Source: Bacteroidia bacterium (GTDB lineage Bacteria; Bacteroidota; Bacteroidia; Bacteroidales; Azobacteroidaceae). Taken from it: a DNA stretch of 14,068 bases. How positions within the stretch are numbered: position 1 is the stretch's first letter; each line of letters begins with the position of its first letter. Positions 8,346 to 14,068 of the stretch are shown one piece after another. Under the pieces are notes generated by a model that worked only from the letters and a program-made list of their open reading frames with translations, was not told the DNA's origin and made no database searches. The stretch spans positions 1 to 14,068 of the forward strand of contig BNTT01000072.1 in NCBI GenBank assembly GCA_025996815.1, written 5' to 3'. The position numbers were made by a program, and so were the translations under genes.

Positions 8346-8370
8346 ACGTTTATATTTTCTATTTGAATTT

Positions 8371-10011
8371 TCATTCTACCGGCACAAGCATTATACAATC
8401 TATTCGCATCACATTTCTGAACGTACCGTTTGCTACCCAGTCGGGAGGCACAAAACTGATAATGCGGATACGGATGGATGTATTCTCTTCGTTGAAATTA
8501 GCGTGCTTGAACTGGAAATTTCTTGCCAGCAGCATATTCGTTGCAGCGTCTGCCCGAGCAGCCCCTCCGAACATCCCCTCATAACAAGCAGGGTCTTCAG
8601 GCTCGGTCGTCAACCTGCCGTTTGCATCATTATTTCCCAACAATCGCCATGAAGGCGTAGCCCTTCCCGGTATATAATCTTTAATATCTGTCCCTTTATT
8701 CCATTTATAAATTTCGTAAACAATGCGCGACCGCACTTCGGTTCGCGGCGTTCCGGGCACCAGCCGGCAATAAATATTATACTTTCCTGCCACCGTATTG
8801 GGGATGTCAAACGTGACGGAAGGGTAGTCATTTGGTCCCGTTGAACTCACGATAATGTATCTCCCGTTAGACAAGTCCTTGTCATTCGTATCCCACCACA
8901 TCCTCAGAGTTCCCTTTTCGGTAGCGGGGTCAAAGATACGCCCCAGCGCGTATTCTGCTTCTATTATGATTGGTTGTTGCCAAGCCTCCCCTGCGGTGTA
9001 GTTGAGTTTGTTTGCCACAAACACTTTTCCGTTGCTGGCTTCCTTCCATTCGCCGTCGGTGAATAGATGATTCGGGTTGCCTATTGCTGCTCCTCGTGTA
9101 GAGAAGATGGTGTCGGATGGGCTGAAATTTCTTTGAGAAAGGTCGTCGTCAAAAAACACCAGGTCTTTTATCAGCGCATATTTGGTGTTTTCGCGTTGCA
9201 CACTGTCGGGGTCAATCGGGTCGTTTGAAGCGAAATAGGGTGCCACTCGTGCATAAGCCTCATCCCAAGCCTCTTTGGTGGGCATAATCATCGAATAGAT
9301 ACTGTCTTCGTAGTTGAGATAGCCAATTCCACGAAATGGATAAAACATCTCGTTGGAGTTGATAAACACCGAGTCATAAACATTCATTCCCGTACCATCC
9401 ACATCAATCTGGGTGCTCTGGTTTTCCATAAACGTCCGGCGGTTGAATGAATAGAGATAGTCTTTAATAGGTTCAAAGCCGGGCTGCGCCATATATTGCC
9501 AGATATTCCGAACGAAAGGCACGTCTTGTCCTAAAACATGCAACAGCCCATTCTTTGCCGCTATGTTTTTATTCACCAATGGAGCACCCGTAGAAGCACT
9601 TGCCACTCTCAAATAATAGTTGTCGCCGTCGCGATAAAACTTCAGCGGCTTGTCGTTCACCATACTGACCGTGCGCTCCTCAGAGCCGGAGGCACTCGCC
9701 GAAAAGCGTGCAATGTGATTCGACACCAGATAGGCAACTTTGTCGGCATCGCTCAAATCCGCACCGGCAAGCGCATCATCGTTAGGCGCCCAAACGGTAT
9801 AAACCTGCTCGCCATCCAAAATAGCATCATAGCCCGTTTGCCGCAACAGTTCCGCAAATCGGCTCAACTCCGGTCGCGCACTGATAAGCCCCATCAAAGA
9901 GGTCTGAGACTGCCCCTTTTCCGCATAATGCTCCGCATCTTCGCAAGCCGGAAACATGCCCGAAAAAGCAACCAACACGAGGGACAAAATGGTATTATTT
10001 CTGATATTCAT
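8371..10011 (-). CDS. Fasciclin (FAS1) domain lipoprotein FAS-B
   Basis: This 546-residue lipoprotein has its start at the ATG of MNIRNN at 10011. An in-frame ATG at 10071 would add 20 residues, but these are a translation of the A/T repeat (K-I-T-N-Y-E-L-K-I-T-N) and overlap FAS-A, whereas MNIRNN begins a proper lipoprotein signal ending F-P-A-C (Cys23) followed by E-D. A FAS1 domain covers about 36-166: the conserved Y-T-V-W-A-P-N-D-D-A-L (70-80) corresponds to the FAS1 'TxFAPTDxAF' box and N-G-L-L-H-V-L (154-160) to its terminal H-box. A second, divergent FAS1-like region (about 167-350) keeps S-M-I-M-P-T-K-E-A-W (240-249). The C-terminal 200 residues look like a beta-sandwich (Y-N-I-Y-C-R-L-V, closing C-I-M-L-V-P-V). 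FAS1 proteins usually mediate adhesion or binding, and this gene occupies a SusE/F-like position, so a surface binder is the likely role. The ligand is unknown. Confidence 0.88.
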   Translation of the reverse strand: MNIRNNTILSLVLVAFSGMFPACEDAEHYAEKGQSQTSLMGLISARPELSRFAELLRQTGYDAILDGEQVYTVWAPNDDALAGADLSDADKVAYLVSNHIARFSASASGSEERTVSMVNDKPLKFYRDGDNYYLRVASASTGAPLVNKNIAAKNGLLHVLGQDVPFVRNIWQYMAQPGFEPIKDYLYSFNRRTFMENQSTQIDVDGTGMNVYDSVFINSNEMFYPFRGIGYLNYEDSIYSMIMPTKEAWDEAYARVAPYFASNDPIDPDSVQRENTKYALIKDLVFFDDDLSQRNFSPSDTIFSTRGAAIGNPNHLFTDGEWKEASNGKVFVANKLNYTAGEAWQQPIIIEAEYALGRIFDPATEKGTLRMWWDTNDKDLSNGRYIIVSSTGPNDYPSVTFDIPNTVAGKYNIYCRLVPGTPRTEVRSRIVYEIYKWNKGTDIKDYIPGRATPSWRLLGNNDANGRLTTEPEDPACYEGMFGGAARADAATNMLLARNFQFKHANFNEENTSIRIRIISFVPPDWVANGTFRNVMRIDCIMLVPVE

Positions 10012-10052
10012 AATATTCGTAATTTTTAATTCGTAATTCGTAATTTTTAATT
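10012..10052 (-). repeat. A/T-rich AATTACGAATT intergenic repeat (copy 1)
   Basis: On the minus strand the unit AATTAAAAATTACGAATT recurs with an extra ACGAATT between copies, filling the gap between FAS-A and FAS-B and covering the FAS-A stop codon. It closely matches 11988-12020. Similar A/T repeats are common between genes in Bacteroidales (from memory, not searched). Because it is open in one frame it creates a spurious N-terminal extension on FAS-B. Confidence 0.8.
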
Positions 10053-11981
10053 GATGTCTTCCGTTTCCCAAACCGTAGACGGCACTAATTCGATGTAGTC
10101 TATCATCATTTGGGCTTGTGTGCTCTCTTCCACCGATTTAATTCGCAAATAGTGCGGCTCTGTTTTTAGCCATGTTCTGACATCCACGATTTTGCGGAGT
10201 GCCGATTTGTCGCGAAGGATTTCGCCGCTGCTCGGTATCTTCACCGAAGCCGGTGCCTTCATGTAGCCATGGTTTTTCATCGCCTTGTCGTTGTCGCGAT
10301 TGACGGTTTCGTCGTCGCCGTCGGCAACCCAGCCCATCAGTTCGTTTTTATATGTCGGGCTTATCTTCATATCCAGCGGGATGCCGCAGGGCATACCGTC
10401 GACATATAATTGCGACACGGCGCGGTTGCTGTTTGCCGAATATCCCACGCGGATTTCGTAGCGTCCGGGCGGCACGGGCGGCAGGCGCAGGGTGAGGTCG
10501 TATTTTCCGACAAAGAGAAATTCATCGCCCAGATTGTTGTAGTCGCCGGTGGTGCCGTAGATATGCAGTTGCGAACTTTCCGTATATTTCAGATTTTGGA
10601 AATAGTCGTACTTAATCGTTTGTCCTTCCGAATTGGTGAACGAGCCGCTGGGAATAATCATGAGCGTTTCGCCTCCCGGACTTTGATACCAGCCGCGCAA
10701 CTTATTGGTGGTCATTTCCGGCACCAGACTGGTAACGTCCATCCGCAACCGTTTGTTCAGCACCTGCGTTTCCACGCCTTCGTAGCTCAACACTTTGTCG
10801 ATTTCGTGCAAAACGCCATTGTCTGTCACGTTGAGAAAGTCATTATTTTGCGGTTTCAAGGCAACGGACAGTCCGTTGTCCATCCGTTTATTGAAAATAG
10901 GACCCGATGCACTTTGCTGCACCTCAATGAGGCGATTGGCTAATGTTTCCACATAATCCACCAGAGTCGCCGATTGCACATAGAATTGTTTCCAATAGGA
11001 GGGGATAAAATCGCTCCTGTCCAACATGCGGTCGATGATGTGATAGGCAACAAAGCGGTTAAAACTGTTGCGGGGGTCGGTGATGTCTGTCACGCCGTCG
11101 CCATCGGGAAACACGTCACTGCCGTAGTGCGCTTCCGCGTAGGCTTTCATGGAGGCTAAATCGGTGATGCCGGCTGTGCGCAGTGTTTCGTCGCTTTCCG
11201 CCAACACAGTGAAGCCGTAGAAGCAGTGGTCGGGCGTTTTGCGGAGTGCCGAATTGTCATACGAGATGAGTGTGGCTATCCGGTCGGGAATATCACCGCT
11301 CTTTTTCCCCTTTTCGTAGTCTGCATTTTCCTTGGTCACCTCCAAATAGTCTGCCCATCCTGTTGCCTTCAAGGCTTCGGCAAACAGCGTGAACCCGGCT
11401 GCCTCGAGCATCCCCGGCAAAGTTGCGGACGACACTTCCACCACTCTGTTGATGGTGTGCACAACGCCGTTGTGCACTTTCTGGTCTTTCCGGATGATAC
11501 ATGCCGTTTTGTTTACAAACACAGAATCGTTGCCGATTGCCACCTCTTCTTCTGCCGGATAGGATATTTGGAGATAGCGTCCGCTCATGGTTGCCGTGTT
11601 TATCGTGCCGTTGGGGAAACTGTGCGACTCTATCGGGTCGGAATTGCCGCACGAAATGATGTGATTAAACACAATCGCCTCCACCTCTTCCGCGTTGAGT
11701 TGCTCCAAAGAGGTGCCCTTCTCGGCATAATAGGCGCGCACCGCCTCGTTGGTTGGGATGAAGCAGGCATAACTGCCATAAGCATTCAACATTTTATCAA
11801 TCCGGCAAGCCCGCATCAGAGCCAGAAATTCCGAATAAGTATCCGCTTCCGCCTCCAAAAAAGAAGTGACCAGCAACTCTTCCTTAGTAGAAAATTCCAG
11901 CGCCCCCTCATTAGCATCCGTGCAAGACTGCAATTGAGCGGAGAGCAACACCACCATCACGAGCAAATATAAATTTTTCAT
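10047..11981 (-). CDS. Tandem fasciclin (FAS1) domain lipoprotein FAS-A with C-terminal beta-sandwich
   Basis: This 644-residue protein has a lipoprotein signal ending L-Q-S-C (Cys20) followed by T-D, so outer-membrane anchoring is expected, possibly surface-exposed. FAS1 domain 1 spans about 37-183: Y-A-C-F-I-P-T-N-E-A-V (71-81) is the first conserved box, and N-G-V-V-H-T-I-N-R-V-V (171-181) the second. FAS1 domain 2 spans about 186-400: F-Y-G-F-T-V-L-A-E-S-D (254-264) is a degenerate first box and D-N-G-V-L-H-E-I-D-K-V-L (387-398) a clear second box. Residues 405-644 form a beta-rich region with P-P-G-R-Y-E-I-R-V-G-Y, Q-L-Y-V-D-G-M-P-C-G-I-P and a closing M-I-D-Y-I-E-L-V-P. This resembles the C-terminal domain I associate with Bacteroidota fasciclin proteins, probably a carbohydrate-binding-like fold. 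The gene lies 40 bases after SusD-1, in the usual position of a surface glycan-binding protein. No catalytic motif is seen. Confidence 0.92.
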   Translation of the reverse strand: MKNLYLLVMVVLLSAQLQSCTDANEGALEFSTKEELLVTSFLEAEADTYSEFLALMRACRIDKMLNAYGSYACFIPTNEAVRAYYAEKGTSLEQLNAEEVEAIVFNHIISCGNSDPIESHSFPNGTINTATMSGRYLQISYPAEEEVAIGNDSVFVNKTACIIRKDQKVHNGVVHTINRVVEVSSATLPGMLEAAGFTLFAEALKATGWADYLEVTKENADYEKGKKSGDIPDRIATLISYDNSALRKTPDHCFYGFTVLAESDETLRTAGITDLASMKAYAEAHYGSDVFPDGDGVTDITDPRNSFNRFVAYHIIDRMLDRSDFIPSYWKQFYVQSATLVDYVETLANRLIEVQQSASGPIFNKRMDNGLSVALKPQNNDFLNVTDNGVLHEIDKVLSYEGVETQVLNKRLRMDVTSLVPEMTTNKLRGWYQSPGGETLMIIPSGSFTNSEGQTIKYDYFQNLKYTESSQLHIYGTTGDYNNLGDEFLFVGKYDLTLRLPPVPPGRYEIRVGYSANSNRAVSQLYVDGMPCGIPLDMKISPTYKNELMGWVADGDDETVNRDNDKAMKNHGYMKAPASVKIPSSGEILRDKSALRKIVDVRTWLKTEPHYLRIKSVEESTQAQMMIDYIELVPSTVWETEDIN

Positions 11982-11987
11982 AATCCC

Positions 11988-12020
11988 TAATTTTTAATTC
12001 GTAATTTTTAATTTTTAATT
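11988..12020 (-). repeat. A/T-rich AATTACGAATT intergenic repeat (copy 2)
   Basis: The minus strand reads AATTAAAAATTAAAAATTACG and continues with AATTAAAAATTA in the gap between SusD-1 and FAS-A. It has the same orientation and building blocks as 10012-10052, so FAS-A is bracketed by direct copies. It ends 6 bases before the FAS-A start codon and probably supplies the A-rich, unstructured leader used for initiation. Confidence 0.8.
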
Positions 12021-12021
12021 G

Positions 12022-13695
12022 TTATTTCACATTCTCCAAATAATATTGATTTTGCACCAGCACCGTGTTGCGCTTCAATTCGTCTTGATGAATTGGCAAA
12101 TAGAGGGCATCCATGTTTATCAGTTTGCTTTGAATGATGGAGGTGCTGTTGGCATCGTATTTGCGCAGCAGGTATTTCAGCATCGTTGTTGATTTGCCCT
12201 CTCTGCGGGCAAAACGGAGCAAATCGAACCAGCGTTTGCCTTCAAACAGAAATTCGCGTTGCCGTTCGTGCAGCACCAGCTCGCGCATGAGTTCCTGACT
12301 GCTATATTCGGCAAACGGAAGGTCGGCTGCCGCTGAGGGATTGGAACGCTTGTAGGTGACATTGACCAATGCCAAGGCTTCTTCCAACCTGCCCTGTTCG
12401 ACCAAAGCCTCCGCTTTCATCAAATAAATATCGGGCGTGCGATAAAATATCCAGTTGGGGAAATAAACCTCGTCAGAGACGTCTTCAGCCCCAACATTCC
12501 CGTTCGCACTAACCCCATATATATAGACAACATATTTGTATATTTGAACCAAATCGTCCAGTTCGTCGGAAACAGGATGCTTGTAAGAAAAACGCCCTCG
12601 CAAGTCTTTTGGCTTATTGTTGTCATCCTTTTCAAGCCACAGTTTATCATAATTTACAAATAGAGCTGCCGACAAAGTACCAAAAGCACCATTGGTACCA
12701 TAAAACGAGTTTACCTCCCCATTCTTTTTTTCGCGGTCGAATTGCAATTCAAAAATGCTTTCGTAGTCATTTTTCCAAAAATAAAGATAGTTAAAAGCCC
12801 TCGTTTCAAAGGTTGCATTCGAATGAAGCCCCAGTTCGGCACCGGTCCACCCATCCTGATTAACCATGGAAAAATCCACTATCTCAGCGGGCAATATATC
12901 GGGCCACACCCTGTCGCAGGCATCAATACATTTTTGGTAAAGCCCCGGGTCGGCACCTTCACGGCTTGCCAACCAGAGATAGATGTCGGCCAAGAGTGCT
13001 CGTACTGCATTTTTTGTTATCCGTCCCTTGGTATTAATCCGTGCCTGCGATGTTTCTGTGATGCCATAGCCGCGTGTTTTCAGCACATATCTTTCAGCCC
13101 CGTCAGGCTCGTTTGCATCCAAATCTTGTGCCATCAAAGCCAGAATGGAGTCGCCCGACGATTTGGGAATTTTAAATTCCTGCGTATCTTCCGAATAGGG
13201 GAAATCAATGTAGGGCACATCGCCCCAAATGCGCACCAGGTAGAAATAAGCCAACGCCCGCAGGGTTCTTGCTTCCGCTACATGGGCTTTCATCATCCCC
13301 TGCGTGTAATTGGGGTCTATATCTGCTGCCAACGGTGCAAATTCAATCACACTGTTGCAATAGTTGATAACCTTGTAGAAGTCGCCCCACTTGACGTAGG
13401 CGTTAGAAGGCAGTATGGTGGCATTCATGATACGTTCCAAATCAGGGTCAGCCGTTATTTTACCGGCAATGGTATTGTCGGAGCGGGCTTCGCCGTTGAG
13501 GATAACCCCACCCATATAGCCGCCTTCCATCATTGCCCGGTAGCAAGCGAGCACCACCGATTCCACATCCTCCTGTGTCTTCCAAAAATTCTCATGCACC
13601 GTTCTGTCTAACGGACGAATATCCAGCCAATCGGTGCAAGCCGGCATCATCACCGCCGCCGCCAGCAACAAACATATATGTTTCATCTTTTTCAT
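12022..13695 (-). CDS. SusD/RagB-family outer-membrane lipoprotein (SusD-1)
   Basis: This 557-residue protein is the surface lipoprotein partner of SusC-1. The signal MKKMKHICLL... ends M-P-A-C with Cys20 followed by T-D-W-L-D, the commonest SusD N-terminus. E-A-R-T-L-R-A-L-A-Y-F-Y-L-V-R-I-W-G-D-V-P (141-161) and K-N-A-V-R-A-L-L-A-D-I-Y-L-W-L-A (228-243) are the TPR-like helices of the SusD fold. E-R-Q-R-E-F-L-F-E-G-K-R-W-F-D-L-L-R (477-494) and the final L-P-I segment are the C-terminal hallmarks. Length and motifs are textbook. An alternative ATG three codons in (13686) gives an equally good signal peptide; the upstream one is kept because it lies 12 bases after the SusC-1 stop codon. The ligand is unknown. 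Confidence 0.97.
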   Translation of the reverse strand: MKKMKHICLLLAAAVMMPACTDWLDIRPLDRTVHENFWKTQEDVESVVLACYRAMMEGGYMGGVILNGEARSDNTIAGKITADPDLERIMNATILPSNAYVKWGDFYKVINYCNSVIEFAPLAADIDPNYTQGMMKAHVAEARTLRALAYFYLVRIWGDVPYIDFPYSEDTQEFKIPKSSGDSILALMAQDLDANEPDGAERYVLKTRGYGITETSQARINTKGRITKNAVRALLADIYLWLASREGADPGLYQKCIDACDRVWPDILPAEIVDFSMVNQDGWTGAELGLHSNATFETRAFNYLYFWKNDYESIFELQFDREKKNGEVNSFYGTNGAFGTLSAALFVNYDKLWLEKDDNNKPKDLRGRFSYKHPVSDELDDLVQIYKYVVYIYGVSANGNVGAEDVSDEVYFPNWIFYRTPDIYLMKAEALVEQGRLEEALALVNVTYKRSNPSAAADLPFAEYSSQELMRELVLHERQREFLFEGKRWFDLLRFARREGKSTTMLKYLLRKYDANSTSIIQSKLINMDALYLPIHQDELKRNTVLVQNQYYLENVK

Positions 13696-13707
13696 ATTTC
13701 TAAATTT

Positions 13708-14068
13708 TTAAAATCCTATACTTAGTCCCACCGTGAAATCTCTGGAGCGGGGCGTGATTGCTTCGTCTTTGCTCACACCCAGCGAGCCGTAAGTTACTTC
13801 CGGGTCTACTCCCCGATATTTGCTCCAAACAGCCACATTATTGACTGTGAGGTAGATATTTGCCGTTTGCGCCCCTATTTTCCGCATAAATTCCGGCGGC
13901 ACAGTGTAGTTGAATGTCAGATACTTAAATCGCAGGAAAGAGCCGTCTTCCACATAGCGGTCGCTTGCCAGCCAGTTGTAGCCCCAATGGTGCAAAGCGC
14001 GCGGCATATCGGTGATGTCGCCTTCCTTGCGCCACCGCCAGTTGGTGGTGATGGTCTGATTGTAGTCT
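13708..14068 (-). CDS. SusC/RagA-family TonB-dependent transporter, C-terminal fragment (SusC-1), cut by the window edge
   Basis: The reading frame is open to the right edge, so only about the last 120 residues are seen. They start within Y-N-Q-T-I-T-T-N-W-R-W and run to the terminal barrel strand (R-S-R-D-F-T-V-G-L-S-I-G-F). Hallmarks of SusC barrel ends are D-I-T-D-M-P-R, S-D-R-Y-V-E-D-G-S-F-L-R-F-K-Y-L-T, then L-T-V-N-N-V-A-V-W-S-K-Y-R-G-V-D-P-E. The last F is the usual C-terminal aromatic residue for outer-membrane barrel insertion. An internal ATG at 14007 is not a start: similarity continues upstream of it. The gene is followed at 12 bases by SusD-1, the standard SusC-SusD order. Whether it carries an N-terminal regulatory domain cannot be seen. 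Confidence 0.95.
   Translation of the reverse strand, partial: DYNQTITTNWRWRKEGDITDMPRALHHWGYNWLASDRYVEDGSFLRFKYLTFNYTVPPEFMRKIGAQTANIYLTVNNVAVWSKYRGVDPEVTYGSLGVSKDEAITPRSRDFTVGLSIGF

Noticed and set aside
11226..11972. 248-codon forward open frame antisense to FAS-A
   Set aside because: The opposite strand encodes clear FAS1 motifs and a lipoprotein signal; the forward translation shows no recognisable domain.
13708..14007. Stand-alone 99-residue protein starting at 14007
   Set aside because: The frame stays open to the window edge and the upstream codons continue the conserved SusC barrel sequence, so the Met is internal.

Overview
The window looks like chromosomal DNA of a Bacteroidota bacterium, most likely of the order Bacteroidales. 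The evidence is two SusC/SusD outer-membrane pairs, lipoproteins whose lipid-anchor cysteine is followed by T-D or E-D, a C-terminal sorting-type tail on a large secreted protein, A/T-rich translation starts without Shine-Dalgarno sequences, and intergenic AATTACGAATT-type repeats. Assignment below the order is not possible from this sequence.

All seven genes lie on the minus strand and read from the right edge to the left edge. In order of transcription they are: the 3' end of a SusC-like TonB-dependent transporter (SusC-1, cut by the right edge), its SusD-like lipoprotein (SusD-1), two fasciclin (FAS1) domain lipoproteins (FAS-A, FAS-B), a complete second SusC-like transporter (SusC-2), its SusD-like lipoprotein (SusD-2), and a 963-residue secreted modular protein. 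The last protein carries four copies of a QxW/beta-trefoil-like module, two ASH/HYDIN-like Ig domains and a C-terminal sorting-type domain. Gaps between genes are about 12, 40, 35, 25, 10 and 63 bases, with no convincing internal promoter or terminator. A strong intrinsic terminator at 252-300 closes the unit, so the whole set is probably one operon with its promoter beyond the right edge.

The likely product is a cell-surface uptake or binding apparatus. Two SusCD 'pedal-bin' transporters import ligands through the outer membrane with TonB energy. The FAS1 lipoproteins sit where SusE/SusF-type surface binding proteins normally sit, and the modular protein adds a secreted or surface-attached binder. 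No glycoside hydrolase, peptidase, sulfatase or regulator is visible, so the substrate is unknown. The two SusCD pairs are of visibly different subtypes: SusC-2/SusD-2 have unusual plug and SusD motifs, while SusD-1 is a textbook RagB/SusD protein.

The left-hand 325 bases hold no credible gene. They contain a dense cluster of six short palindromes (50-229), including a 31-base unit present twice in opposite orientation, followed by the terminator. A second repeat type, A/T-rich and built on AATTACGAATT/AATTAAAAATT, flanks FAS-A on both sides and creates a false N-terminal extension on FAS-B.
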